Numbered from the stretch's first letter, positions 27,391 to 38,291 are shown. The stretch is 64,000 bases of DNA from Anodontia alba (GCA_964016985.1 OZ024825.1:7501-71500), one strand, 5' to 3'. Numbers and translations: made by a program. Notes: generated by a model not told the origin, from the sequence alone.

Positions 27391-28640
27391 CACAGTTTCT
27401 GGAGTCTTGCATTAAAAGAAATGTCAAATGTTTCTCTTTTAAGATGACAAAGATTTAACTATTAATATACGTTTATTGCAAAATAGATCACCTTCAAGTG
27501 CTACAACTTTAGCATACAGATAAACGAAGTTTAATAAAGTAGGTTGCCGCATTTTTCAGCAAGATTATGAAGTAGCCTCACAGAGGTTCACGAGAGTTAT
27601 AGGATCCACTACTGCACTACCAATATATAAACAATGTTTTACAGTCTGACTTACCCATTTCCACGACTTTAAAAAAAAAAAAAAAAAAAGAAGGAAGCTT
27701 ACTGCTCTTTTTAGCTCTATCATCAAACGGGTTCACGAAAATTAACGAAGCTTATCAATTTTAGGCATTAGATTACCATCTGAGTTACCCATTTAAATTA
27801 ATCAAAATTTCTAATGCTGAAAAAGTGTCTGAGAGTAATAAGTGACCAGATTTTTCAGAAATCTTATGTTATATAGGAGATTCCGGGGCGTTCACAGGGC
27901 TTCAGTTACACTACTGGATAACTTATTTCTGCAATGGGTTCACGCCAGAATTAACAATTCAGATCATTAAGAACTAGCCATGGTAAAGAAAGCTGTAAGC
28001 CTAAAGGTTCATATATTTTTTCTTACAATTCACTAGAGTTACCGCCTTACTAGCTTAATCATGAAGTGGATTACAAAAGGGTTACAGATTTAAACTAATT
28101 GGGTACAGGTAAGTAAGGGTCTAAGGGTTAGCTTCATACTGCTATGTTAACCATTTTGAGTTACCAAAGTGGGGTACCGTACGAAACGTATTATAGCGAG
28201 ATATTGAAATGAGTCACAGAGGGTTGCCCTCCGAGGATTAATGAACTGGCCTTTGAGAATGTTTAAGGGTTAACGTCTAACTGCTATGTAAAGTATTTCC
28301 AGTTACCGAAATGTCTGATCGAAATTAATGTACAGGGTTATGGTGAGTAAAGGTTTAAATGTTAACATCTAACACCAAAGTGGCTTTTTTTCGCACAATC
28401 AGGAAGTGGGTTACCGGTGGTTACCATCCGAGGGTGAGCTTACATGGTAATGGTGGGTAAAGGTTTAAGAGTCAAAGTTTTACTAAATAATTTACTGTTA
28501 GCGGTTCCTTATCGCAACTAACCTACAGGGTCATGGTGAGTAAAGGTTAAAAGGTTAACTTCTTACACTATAGTGAGTTAGGGTGACGGTTAGGGTTAAT
28601 CGTAATCCTTACCCCAAAGTGAGTTATAGAAAATTTTCAA
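27391..28640. other. Low-copy AT-rich DNA with scattered GGGTTA-like remnants
   Basis: No coding signal is seen. A run of 19 A starts near 27671. From about 28060 to 28610 scattered pieces such as 'ggttatggtgagtaaaggtt' and 'agggttaacgtctaac' show isolated, decayed telomere-derived monomers among unrelated sequence. Confidence 0.6.
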
Positions 28641-29240
28641 ACAAAGGAATCTATTTTTAGTTACATCGTTTACTCACGTTAACCCCATTCTAAATATTTT
28701 GTATGCAAAACTAGATTTCCTCAACTGTTCTAAGAACAAATTTGCACTTTCCTCTGTGGCATTTCTTTCTTTTGTATCCTATCTTTAAATTATGCATTAT
28801 GTAGAAAGTCCAAAAGAAATGGATCGTTATGCTGTCAATTTACTGAAATTTCAACATAATAAACAGACTTTCCTTTGTGTCTCAAACACCTCCTGTAATT
28901 TTCACGTGCAAATATTTATTAGTTAATATCTTGGATATGTTCATGTACTGGCACATGAAAAAGTAGTCACAGCATTTTGCCTCAGCCATGCAGCTTTAAA
29001 AAAAAACATAAAATAATTTTCATCGTTTTGTTATTAAATATAATATATTATATTTAAATAAATACAGTGAAAAGTAACTAATAATACAACTTACATAAAA
29101 ATCCTAATTCCAATTCTCACATATGAAACATCTTTTTATAAAAATATCTATTCAAACAATTTCTAGATGTAATCCAGAGCGCAATTGAAAGGGCAAAACT
29201 GAAACGTTATATTAACACATTTTCAAACGACATATAAACA
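28641..29240. other. AT-rich stretch with no recognisable feature
   Basis: About 600 bases of AT-rich sequence with several tracts such as 'aaatataatatattatattt'. Neither strand shows a convincing open frame, RNA gene or repeat match within the window. Confidence 0.6.
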
Positions 29241-29669
29241 ATGCGCATGTCCTGCAGACCTCATGGCAATTTCAGCCAATCAGAAAACATGATCAGGATA
29301 ATCAACTTGATCTTCTCTTTCCACTTCATTTATGTAACTTTCATAGGGTCATTCAGTAATTTGCTTGTCATGAATACACCAAAAGCCATTATTTTAATAA
29401 TTCCGTGCAATCTTCCAGCTCTGGAGGAATTCTTTGACGGGATGGATGTGACATCTTTGGAGGTGTATGGGCATCCCGGATTTGGGTTTTTCCGAGAAGG
29501 AGAAGTTCGCTCCACGGTTGAGTTTCTTCTTAGTCGTGGACTGATCTTCCGCCTTCTGACGGATGTTACTCCTCCCCCGGCTGTTCCTTCGCCTCCATGC
29601 AATTCTCCAGCGTCTTATAATGGGGAAGAACATCCTCCCCGAGGCAGTCCCGACGGGGCGGAAGCTTAG
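29241..29669 (+). CDS. Hypothetical 142-aa ORF, uncertain
   Basis: The frame starts MRMSCRPHGN and ends in a Pro/Ser/Glu-rich tail (SPPCNSPASYNGEEHP then PRGSPDGAEA). Residues about 17-55 are hydrophobic and could form one or two membrane segments. The downstream part, from 'gagctctggaggaa' on, is clearly more GC-rich than its surroundings, and 'aatcttccag' before it could be a splice acceptor. If so, only the last 85 or so residues would be exonic. The minus strand is also open through this part, which weakens the call. I recognise no family. It lies alone between a decayed satellite and a GGGTAAC repeat. Confidence 0.28.
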   Translation: MRMSCRPHGNFSQSENMIRIINLIFSFHFIYVTFIGSFSNLLVMNTPKAIILIIPCNLPALEEFFDGMDVTSLEVYGHPGFGFFREGEVRSTVEFLLSRGLIFRLLTDVTPPPAVPSPPCNSPASYNGEEHPPRGSPDGAEA

Positions 29670-29940
29670 ACGTATCTAGGCGTGTAATAGTATTTGTACA
29701 TACTGATTGGCTCATTTGATTTGTTTTGTTGAGCCTGCGATTATTGTTGATTCGGATCAGGCAATCAGCTTGGTCCACCCCTTGCCATATCTACCGACCT
29801 CATCGTGGTGCAAGGGTGAACATAGTTGAACTAACTATGGCCAACGGGTAGATTAAAATTTATAATATAACGATGCAAATATAACATAATATTCTATGTA
29901 TAGCACGACTCTGACACGGACGGTATTTCATCATTCCCAT
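29670..29940. other. Low-copy DNA with small inverted repeats
   Basis: 'catagtt' and 'aactatg' at 29821-29839 form a perfect 7-bp stem with a 5-base loop. Just upstream, 'caccccttgc' and 'gcaagggtg' pair across about 28 bases. The right copy of the 16-bp direct repeat follows at 29837-29852. I could not match this to a known structural RNA. Confidence 0.45.
29837..29852 (+). repeat. 16-bp direct repeat, right copy
   Basis: Identical to 27375-27390 ('atggccaacgggtaga'). Confidence 0.6.
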
Positions 29941-29944
29941 ATTT

Positions 29945-30185
29945 TGGAAATTCATTAGGAGTAACCAAGGCTAAATATGGGTAACCCAGAATGACACATG
30001 GTAACAGAGGGTAACACCGGATAACCAAGGATAACACAGGGTACATAGGGTAACCCAGGGTAACACGTGGTAAACAAGGTAACAATGAATAACCCAGGGT
30101 AACACATGGTAACCCAGTTATACCGGGTAACCCCAAATAACACATGGTAATCCTGGATAACACAGGGAAACCCTGGGTAATCCAG
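29945..30185 (+). repeat. GGGTAAC-type short tandem repeat
   Basis: Irregular units such as 'gggtaacacatggtaaccca' repeat about every 15-16 bases. Open frames on the minus strand here (Leu/Gly/Tyr/Pro-rich) are direct products of the repeat. Confidence 0.8.
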
Positions 30186-30189
30186 GGCA

Positions 30190-30350
30190 GGTCATTATCA
30201 TCATCATCATCATCATCATCATCATCTACTACTATGGGGTCATCTGAACCATAATTATCACTGTTTCTACAATTATAAGCAATTTTAACTTTTATAACCG
30301 ATCATCATTATCATCATCATCATTATCATTAAAATCATAATCAGTAACAA
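30190..30350. repeat. ATC trinucleotide microsatellite (interrupted)
   Basis: A pure (ATC)n run lies at about 30197-30226. After about 70 bases of other sequence a second, imperfect run lies at 30300-30335. Confidence 0.85.
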
Positions 30351-30384
30351 TAACAGTATCGCCATAATTAATATTACGTCTTCT

Positions 30385-33300
30385 CATATACCCTTAAACC
30401 TTTACTCACCATAACCCTTTCTAATATCTCCAGAGTAACACGTAAGCCTTAAACCATAACTCTCCATAACTTCGTATGATGATACACTTTGACAAACAGT
30501 TTACTCTTAGACCTTTACTCACCCTAACCCTTTTTGATAACTCTAAAAGTGTAAGTCGTTAACTCTTTAACCTTAACTTTTTATATCTCCGTTTGATAAC
30601 CGACATAGTCCAAAAGGGATTACCCTTATACCTTTACTCACCATAACCCTTTCTAATAACTCCAACAGTAACACGTAGCCCTTAAACCATAACTCTTTAT
30701 AACTCCGTATGATGATACACTTTGACAAATGATTTACTCTTAAACCTTTACTCACCATAACCCTTTCTGATAACTCTAAAAGTGTAAGTCGTTAATTCTT
30801 TAACCTTAACTTTTCATGTCTGCGTTTGATAAACGGCATAGTCCAAAAAGGATTAGCCTTAAACCTTCACTCACCATAACACTTTCTAATATCTCCAACA
30901 GTAACACGTAAGCCTTAAACCATAACTCTCCATAACTTCGTATGATGATACACTTTAACAAATGGTTCACTCTTAGACCTTTACTCACCATAACCCTTTT
31001 GATAACTCTAAAAGTGTAAGTCGTTAACTCTTTAACTTTAACTTTTCATGTCTGCGTTTGATAAACGACATTATCCAAAAGGGTTTAGCCTTAAACCTTT
31101 ACTCACCATAACCCTTTCTAATAACTCCAGCAGTAACACGTAACCCTTAAACCATAACTCTGCATAACTCCGTATGATGATACACTTTGACAAACGGTTT
31201 ACTCTTAGACCTTTACTCACCATAACCCTTTCTGATAACTCTAAAAGTGTAAGTCGTTAGCTCTTTAACCTTAACTTTTCATGTCTGCGTTTGATAAACG
31301 ACATAGTCCAAAAAGATTTACACTTTAACCTTTACTCACCATAACCCTTTCTATTATATCCAACAGTAACAGGTAAGCCTTAAACCATAACTCTCCATAA
31401 CTACGTATGATGATACACTTTGACAAATGGTTTACTCTTAGACCTTTAATCACCATAACCCTTTTGATCACTCTAAAGGTGTAAGTCGTTAACTCTTTAA
31501 TCGTAACTTTTCATGTCTGCGTTTGAAAAACGATATTATCCAAAAGGGTTTACCCTTAAACCTTTACTCATCATAACCGTTTCTAATGACTCCAGCTGTA
31601 ACACGTAACCCTTAAACCATAACTCTGCATAACTCCGTATGATGATACACTTTGACAAACGGTTTACTCTTAGACCTTTACTCAACATAACCCTTTTTGA
31701 GAACTCTAAAAGTGTAAGTCGTTTACTCTTTAACCTTGACATTTTATATCTCCGTTTGATAACCGACATAGTCCAAAAAGGATTACCCTTAAACCTTTAC
31801 TCACCATAACCCTTTCTAATATCTCCAACAGTAACACGTAGCCCAAAAACCATAACTCTTCATAACTCCGTATGATGATACACTTTGACAAATGGTTTAC
31901 TCTTAAACCTTTACTCATCATAACCCTTTCTGATAACTCTAAAAGTGTAAGTCGTTAGCTCTTTAACCTTAAATTTTCATGTCTGCGTTTGATAAACGAC
32001 ATAGTCCAAAAAGATTTACCCTTTAACCTTTACTCACCATAACCCTTTCTATTATATCTAACAGTAACACGTAAGCCTTAAACTATAACTCTCCATAACT
32101 ACGTATGATGATACACTTTGACAAATGGTTTACTCTTAGACCTTTAATCACCATAACCCTTTTGATAACTCTAAAAGTGTAAGTCGTTAACGCTTTAACC
32201 TTAACTTTTCTTGTCTGCGTTTGATAAACGATATTATCCAAAAGGGTTTGCCCTTAAACCTTTACTCACCATAACCCTTTCTAATAACTCCAGCAGTAAC
32301 ACGTAACCCTTAAACCATAACTCTGCATAACTCCGTATGATGATACACTTTGACAAACGGTTTACTCTTAGACCTTTACTCACCATAACACTTTCTGATA
32401 ACTCTAAAAGTGTAAGTCGTTAACTCTGAAACTTTAACTTTTCATGTCTGCGTTTGATAAACGACATTATCCAAAAGGGTTTACCCTTAAACCTTTACTC
32501 ACCATAACCCTTTCTAATAACTCCAGCAGTAACACGTAACCCTTAAACGATAACTCTGCATAACTCCGTATGATGATACACTTTGACAAACGGTTTACTC
32601 TTAGACCTTTACTCACCATAACCCTTTTTGAGAACTCTAAAAGTGTAAGTCGTTTACTCTTTAACCTTGACTTTTTATATCTCCGTTTGATAACAGACAT
32701 AGTCCAAAAGGGATTACCCTTAAACCTTTACTCACCATAACCCTTTCTAATAACTCCAACAGTAACACGTAGCCCTTAAACCATAACTCTTCATAACTCC
32801 GTATGATGATACACTTTGACAAATGGTTTACTCCTAAACCTTTACTCACCATAACCCTTTCTGATAACTCTAAAAGTGTAAGTCGTTAACACTTTAACCT
32901 TAACTTTTAATGTCTGCGTTTGATGAACGGCATAGTCCAAAAAGTTTAAGCCTTAAACCTTTACTCACCATAACCCTTTCTAATATCTCCAACAGCAACA
33001 CGTAAGCCTTAAACCATAACTCTCCATAACTTCGTATGATGATACACTTTAACAGATGGTTCACTCTTAGACCTTTACTCACCATAACCCTTTTGATAAC
33101 TCTAAAAGTGTAAGTCGTTAACTCTTTAACTTTAACTTTTCATGTCTGCGTTTGATAAACGACATAGTCCAAAAGGGTTTACCCTTAAACCTTTACTCAC
33201 CATAACCCATTCTTATAACTCCAGCAGTAACACGTAACCCTTAAACCATAACTCTGCATAACTCCGTATGATGATACACTTTGACAAACGGTTTACTCTT

Positions 33301-33857
33301 AGACCTTTACTCACCATAACCCTTTTTGATAACTCTAATAGCGTAAGTCGTTAACCCTTTAACCTTAACTTTTTATATCTCCGTTTGATAACCGACATAG
33401 TCCAAAAGGGATTACCCTTAAACTATTACTCACCATAACCGTTTCTAATAACTCCAACAGTAACACGTAGCCCTTAAACCATAACTCTTCATAACTCCGT
33501 CTGATGCTACACTTTGACAAATGGTTTACTCTTAGACCTTTACTCACCCTAACCCTTTTTGATAACTCTAATAGTGTAAGTCATAACCCTTTATCCTTAA
33601 CTTTTTATATCTCCGTTTGATAACCAACATAGTCCAAAAGGGTTTACCCTTAAACTTAATTCTCCATAACCCTTTCTAATAACCCCAACAGTAACACGTA
33701 GCCCTTAAACCATAACTCTCCATGACTCCGTATGATGATACACTTTGACAAATGGTTTACTCTTAGACCTTTACTCATCATAACCCTTTTTGATAACTCT
33801 AATAGTGTAAGTCGTTAACCCTTTAACCTTAACTTTTTATATTTCCGTTTGATAACT
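30385..33857 (-). repeat. D satellite, minus orientation (~233-bp unit)
   Basis: Read on the minus strand, the unit runs 'gggttatggtgagtaaaggt', 'ggactatgtcggttatcaaa', 'cgacttacacttttagagtt', 'gtatcatcatacggagttat'. The landmark 'gtccaaaa' falls near 30608, 30840, 31305, 31772, 32003, 32702, 32935, 33166, 33400 and 33633, so the period is about 232-233 bases (four 58-base monomers). There are about 15 units. The monomer is plainly related to the B monomer. Minus-strand open frames of 60-77 codons are repeat translations. Confidence 0.92.
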
Positions 33858-34294
33858 CATCCGACGTCTCCTCGGACATACCAAAGATACCTCTCTACGC
33901 GGCTGCTGTCTTCTGAAGAAGAGGATTCCTCTTCCTCAGAAGCCAGCAGCCCCGAAGAGAGGGTACATAAGAGAAAACAGAAACACTTTCCCATCTAGTA
34001 GAAAGGGAAGTGTTTCTCCCAGTCGAAGGATACAGGATCCTTACTTTAGGAGTGAGAAAGGTGAAGCATCTAAGCAACGTGTAGTCAAAATACTGAATCC
34101 TCTATTCTCCAGGTCCCCCATCCCCTCAGCAATCAAAAGTTAGTATTGTTAAGCCAAAGCCACAGAAGAAAAGTTATGGGTTAGTGTTGCCAAACACATC
34201 ACAAAAGAGAAAACGTGGGAAAGATTTGGGCAGTCTGGGGAGTACGGGTACAGAGACAAAATTTAACGCTTCATGGGACATTAAATTGTTTTAG
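33858..34294 (+). pseudogene. Broken coding fragment, Ser/Glu-rich then basic
   Basis: The D repeat stops at 33857 and coding-like sequence follows in three successive frames. Frame starting 33858: an acidic serine-rich stretch (SSEEEDSSSSEASSPEER) ending at a stop at 33996. Frame starting 33991: a basic stretch that includes SVSPSRRIQDPYF, stopping at 34141. Frame from 34097: a Lys/Pro-rich stretch with a KRKRGK nuclear-localisation-like motif, stopping at 34292. 'ctctattctccag' at 34100-34112 could be a real splice acceptor, in which case the last part would be a terminal exon. I see either a decayed exon with two single-base shifts or a two-exon fragment. The family is not recognised. Confidence 0.38.
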
Positions 34295-34484
34295 TTATCT
34301 ACAGCATTCTTGTCAACATGGGTGTTTAATTGAACATTTCAACCAAAGGCATATAATAGGAAAGAGTCGACCATGAAGGTAGAGACAGACAAATGGACTA
34401 GAACATTGATAAGTCCAATTTATATGTCGATCTTCGCTTACAACACAACTGTAATTGTAAAAGCATTTAATGGGAAGTGTTAAC
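34295..34484. other. Low-copy spacer between inverted D arms
   Basis: About 190 bases with no repeat or coding signal. It leads into 'gactatgtcggttatcaaac' at 34490, where D satellite resumes in the opposite orientation to 30.4-33.86 kb. Confidence 0.5.
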
Positions 34485-35147
34485 GGTTGACTATGTCGGT
34501 TATCAAACGGAGACATGAAAAGCTAAGGTTAAAGGGTTAACGACTTAAACATTTAGAGTTATCAGAAAGGGTTATGGTGAGTGAAGGTCTAAGGGTAAAC
34601 CATTTGTCAAAGTGTAGCATCATACGTAGTTATGGAGAGCTATGGTTTAAGGGTTACCTTTTACTGTTGGGGTTATTAGAAAGGGTTATGGTGAGTAAAG
34701 GTTTAAGGGTAAACCCTTTTGGACTATGTCGTTTATCAAACGGAGACATGTAAAGTTAAGGTTAAAGGGTTAACGACTTACACTTTTAGAGTTATCAAAA
34801 AGGGTTATGGTGAGTAAAGGACTAAGAGTAAACCATTTGTCAAGGTGTAGCATCCTACGGAGTTATGGAGAGTTACGGTTTAAGGGTTACGTGTTACTGC
34901 TGGAGTTATTAGAAAGGGTTATGGTGAGTAAAGGTCTAAGAGTTAACCATTTGTCAAAGTGTATCATTATACGGAGATATAAAGAGTTATGGTTTAAGGG
35001 CTACGTGTTACTGTTGGAGTTATTAGAAAGAGTTATGGTGAGTAAAGGTTTAAGGGTAAACCCTTTTGGACTATGTCGTTTATCAAACGGAGACATGAAA
35101 CGTAAAGGTTAAAGGTTAACGACTTACACTCTTAGAGTTGTCAGAAA
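34485..35147 (+). repeat. D satellite, plus orientation (inverted segment)
   Basis: About 2.8 D units run in the opposite direction to the arrays on both sides ('gggttatggtgagtaaaggt' on the + strand). A 101-codon open frame here is repeat translation. Confidence 0.9.
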
Positions 35148-35850
35148 GTCCAAAAGGGTTTACCCTTAAACCTTTACTCACCATAACCCTTTTTAATAAC
35201 TCCAGCAGAAACTCTAAATGTGTAAGTCGTTAACCCTTTAACCTTATCTTTTTATATTTCCGTTTGATAACCGACATAGTCCAAAAGGTTTACCCTTAAA
35301 CCTTTACTCACTATAACCCTTTCTAATATCGCCAACAGTAATATGTAATCCTTAAACCATAATTCTCCATAACTCCGTATGATGATACACTTTGACAAAT
35401 GGTTTACTCTTAGACCTTTACTCACCATAACCCTTTTTGATAACTCTAATAGTGTAAGTCATAACCCTTTAACCTTAACTTTTTATATCTCCGTTTGATA
35501 ACCGACATAGTCCAAAAAGGTTTACCCTTAAACTTTATTCTCCATAACCCTTTCTAATAACTCCAAACAGTAACACGTAACCCTTAAACCATAACTCTCG
35601 ATAACTTCGTATGATGATACACTTTGACAAATGGTTTACTCTTAGACCTTTACTCACCATAGCCCTTTTTGATAACTCTAATAGTGTAAGTCGTTAACCC
35701 TTTAACCTTAACTTTTTTATATTTCCGTTTGATAACCGACATAGTCCAAAAGGGATTACCCTTAAATCTTTACTCACCCTAACAGTGTCTAATAACTCCA
35801 ACAGTAACACGTAGCCCTTAAACCATAACTCTCCATAACCCCATCTGACT
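35148..35850 (-). repeat. D satellite, minus orientation (second block)
   Basis: The direction flips at 'gtcagaaagtccaaaagggt' (about 35139-35158) and C-rich D units follow for about three periods. The array ends inside a monomer at 'ctctccataaccccatctga'. Confidence 0.9.
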
Positions 35851-36620
35851 GGTGATTTCTGTTCTTTCCGCTGGATCAACAATGACACTTGTCAGTTTCT
35901 TGCGAGAGATCGTGTACTGTACTGGTGAACCGCTTACGTATAAGCCTGTCCAGGAAATGTGTGGATAGGTAATCTGACCGGCTATAAAATAGACTCAATT
36001 CTCAAAAACAAACAAACACAAAAAAGATTGGTTAAGATACAAAGTTATAGTGAGTAATGGTTTAAGGGTTAACTTCTTAGACTTTGAGCTAGAAAGGGTT
36101 ACAGTGCGTGAAGATTTAAGCGTAATCCTTTTAACTAGGTGGGTTATCATGTAGAGATCTGGTAAGTAAAGGTTAAAGGTTTAACGTCTTGCATTTTTAG
36201 AGAGTTATCAGAAGGGTTGTGGTCAGTAAAGGTTAAAAGGGAAAACAAAAAAGGTTATCGTACTGAGTTACGGTGTGTAATGGGTCAAAGGTTAACGACT
36301 TACATTTGGAGTTATCAGAAAGGAATTTTGATGAGTGAAGATTTAAAAGTTACTATTTCTAACAAACTGTGTGATCATACGAAGTTATGGTTAGTAAAGG
36401 TATGAAAATTAACGTCTTACACATACTGGATGTTGTTAAGTTAAAGTGTAAGTATCAACGGAGTGGCTTTCCTAGTTACCGCAATTTTATTGGCAAAACC
36501 AGCGCTTGGGTTACCGAGATTTTACTCAAAAAATTTTAGTCAAAGGAGTTATCATTAGTAAGTATAAGTTAAGATAACGGGGTGAATTTTTGAAATTGTT
36601 TACAAATTTCTAAACAAAAG
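35851..36620 (+). repeat. Low-copy junction, then decayed GGGTTA-type monomers
   Basis: 35851-36030 is single-copy, with 'ggctataaaata' at 35980 but no gene to go with it. From about 36040 diverged monomers such as 'gtgagtaatggtttaagggt' and 'aaaggttaacgacttacatt' continue in the G-rich-on-plus direction. Confidence 0.6.
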
Positions 36621-37150
36621 AACTCATCACTTACTCACCATAACTCCTACTATAGTAAATACGTAGTACGTTTAACGTTCATGTTAAATACATATTTGTG
36701 ATATTTGCAAGCAAGAGTGTAATGCAGTATTAGTTTTAATATATTAACAGATAGTATTAGGAAAATCGGATACAAACAGGGTATATTATCATTAGGTTTG
36801 GCTAACAAACATTGTAATTTTTGGAGGAGTATTGTTTAGAGGTAAGTATTTTTTTTTTTTTTTTTTTTTTTTTGCAAAATCATCAAGAAGGTTACCGTTG
36901 GTTACCGTCACATTTAACATACTGATGGGTTTTTCTTACGGGTCATAGTTACTTAAGGTGTAAACCTATGTTAGATACCATGCGTTACCGATAACAGTAG
37001 CCATTTGTGTTATTGTACAGGGTCATGGTAAGCGAAGGCATTAGGGTAAATATCTTTCACAAAGTCGGTAGCCATTGATTGCCTCTTTCTCTTAATTATC
37101 AGTGAATGTAAGCGATATACTGTCACAAGGAAAACAAACAAAGCTGAAAA
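36621..37150. other. AT-rich DNA with a 25-base poly(T) run
   Basis: The T run is at 36849-36873, followed by 'aggttaccgttggttaccgt', an isolated telomere-like monomer. No gene is supported. A minus-strand open frame over 37010-37216 reads through tRNA-like DNA and is not credible. Confidence 0.55.
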
Positions 37151-37160
37151 CAAATTCTGT

Positions 37161-37230
37161 CCATCGCGAGAATCGAACACGGGCAGCTCGCGGTGAAATT
37201 CACATGCTCTAACCACTGAGCTAAAGAGCT
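37161..37230 (-). repeat. tRNA-like element (SINE head), minus strand
   Basis: On the minus strand 'ttagctcagtggttagagca' matches an internal Pol III box A and 'gtgttcgattctcgc' a box B, about 35 bases apart. The acceptor and anticodon arms do not pair convincingly, so this is a tRNA-derived repeat or pseudogene rather than a working tRNA. It lies head to head with the copy starting at 37231. Confidence 0.6.
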
Positions 37231-37300
37231 GGCTCGTGAGCTCAGTGGTTAGAGCATGTAAATTTCACCCTAGCACCCTGTGTTGGAATCGCATCATAGA
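37231..37300 (+). repeat. tRNA-like element (SINE head), plus strand
   Basis: 'gtgagctcagtggttagagc' is a box A match. The box B position is degenerate ('gtgttggaatcgc'). With the preceding element it makes an inverted repeat with arms of about 30 bases, from 'gtgaaattcacatgctctaa' to 'ttagagcatgtaaatttcac'. Confidence 0.55.
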
Positions 37301-37354
37301 CATTTTTATTATTCCACCTTTGCTTCTTTTTTTTACGGCTTTCATGTCTTCAGA

Positions 37355-37412
37355 TGGGGACTCGTTCGGGAAAAAAATCCAATGCTCTAGCCACTGAGCC
37401 AAAGAGGCGACT
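37355..37412 (-). repeat. tRNA-like fragment, minus strand
   Basis: On the minus strand 'tttggctcagtggctagagc' is a third box A match, followed by a mutated box B-like 'gaacgagtcccc'. It is probably another decayed copy of the same family. Confidence 0.5.
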
Positions 37413-37755
37413 GTCTGATGCAGTTTTTAGATAATGGTGATAAAACTAAAAGCTATGCAGAATCAACCAAATTCGAAAACTGGAGATAGTAATTGCGCTC
37501 CGTAACGCATCTTATCTTTAAAGAAGTCATCATTTATGATGACGGGAAGCCTATTTCGGCACGAGGCCATTTACGGCGAAATATAGTCTGATCCTGGAAT
37601 AGCCTATCGACATAAAAGCCGCAATAAAGGAATGGAACAGAGCTGAAAAAAGCCCCGCCTATGGTGGGATTAGAATTTTTCCAGTTATGTTTCTTTCCTT
37701 TCTTTGACACTTCGTGCTGTAAGACTTTTCTTTCTTTTACAAATTACAGACAATC
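37413..37755 (+). other. Upstream region of the coiled-coil exon, with a splice acceptor
   Basis: The tract 'acttttctttcttttacaaa' followed by 'ttacag' ends at about 37749, six bases before the ATG at 37756. This is a good 3' splice site, so an upstream 5'-untranslated exon is expected. 'agtcatcatttatgatgacg' near 37525 contains the inverted repeat 'gtcatcatttatgatgac'. No clear promoter is visible. Confidence 0.5.
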
Positions 37756-38289
37756 ATGAGTACAGCGGACGACTGCGAATTTGTGAGAAAGATTGTGGAG
37801 AAGTCGGAAAAATATATATGTGCGGAGCTGGTAAAATTACAGCGAGAGGTCAGAAGCTGGTCTGAATCATTAAAAGGATGCCATACAAATATGAAGGCAC
37901 AAGATGCTAAAATTAAAAAACTGGAAACGGCACTTCAGGTACAGGACCATAAGATAAGCACTTTACAAACCGAAAAACAGTGTCTTTTAGAACAAGTGGA
38001 AGCGTTAAAAGCTCAGATAGAGAATTTTAATGCGCACAGTGCGTGCAAATTAACAATACAGAAGGCGTTTGCGTCGGCGTTACAAAGTGTTCTGCCTGAT
38101 GATAATCAACCTTCCATGGATACGAGTGTATTAGAAACATCAGTAGTACAACAACTACCGCCTGAACCAATGTCATATATGGAGGTAACGAGTACGCCGC
38201 AGCAACAAGAAGCTGCACCAGTACAACTGTATCAGGCACGTCATTCTAATCTAGGAAAAAGAAAGTTTCCGTCTTCGACGTCAGAGTAA
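37756..38289 (+). CDS. Coiled-coil protein exon (177 aa), uncharacterised
   Basis: The frame opens with MSTADDCEFVRKIVEKSEKY and is rich in Lys/Glu/Gln. Residues about 8-100 show heptad spacing (KLETALQ, KISTLQ, EQVEALKAQIENF) typical of a long parallel coiled coil. A Pro/Gln/Ser-rich segment follows (about 115-160) and then a basic GKRKFP. The start follows a splice acceptor ending 'ttacag'. The stop TAA lies inside 'gtaagt', a perfect splice donor whose GT is at 38286-38287, so the chain may continue in another exon and 177 aa may be only the first coding exon. Codon usage is mixed and unlike the satellites. It converges on the minus-strand gene at 41.94-44.70 kb. No family is recognised; an oligomerising accessory protein is a guess from the coiled coil alone. 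Confidence 0.62.
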   Translation: MSTADDCEFVRKIVEKSEKYICAELVKLQREVRSWSESLKGCHTNMKAQDAKIKKLETALQVQDHKISTLQTEKQCLLEQVEALKAQIENFNAHSACKLTIQKAFASALQSVLPDDNQPSMDTSVLETSVVQQLPPEPMSYMEVTSTPQQQEAAPVQLYQARHSNLGKRKFPSSTSE

Positions 38290-38291
38290 GT
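38286..38291 (+). other. Candidate splice donor overlapping the stop codon
   Basis: 'gtaagt' is preceded by 'cgtcaga'. If used, the exon ends at 38285 after two bases of a codon and the TAA stop at 38287-38289 is removed. A possible acceptor, 'gttttcttttgctccag', ends at about 38488. Confidence 0.45.

Noticed and set aside
29330..29633. Minus-strand frames over 29.33-29.63 kb as genes
   Set aside because: Two overlapping minus frames and one plus frame are all open in the same GC-rich stretch. Their Arg-rich composition is typical of antisense shadows.
30573..33547. Minus-strand frames 'MVSKGLRVNHLSKC...' in D satellite, as repeated small genes
   Set aside because: Same reasoning: the frame follows the 233-bp unit. 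B, D and C frames look alike because the monomers are related.
37161..37300. Functional tRNA genes
   Set aside because: Box A and B are recognisable, but acceptor and anticodon stems do not pair and no proper anticodon loop can be drawn.
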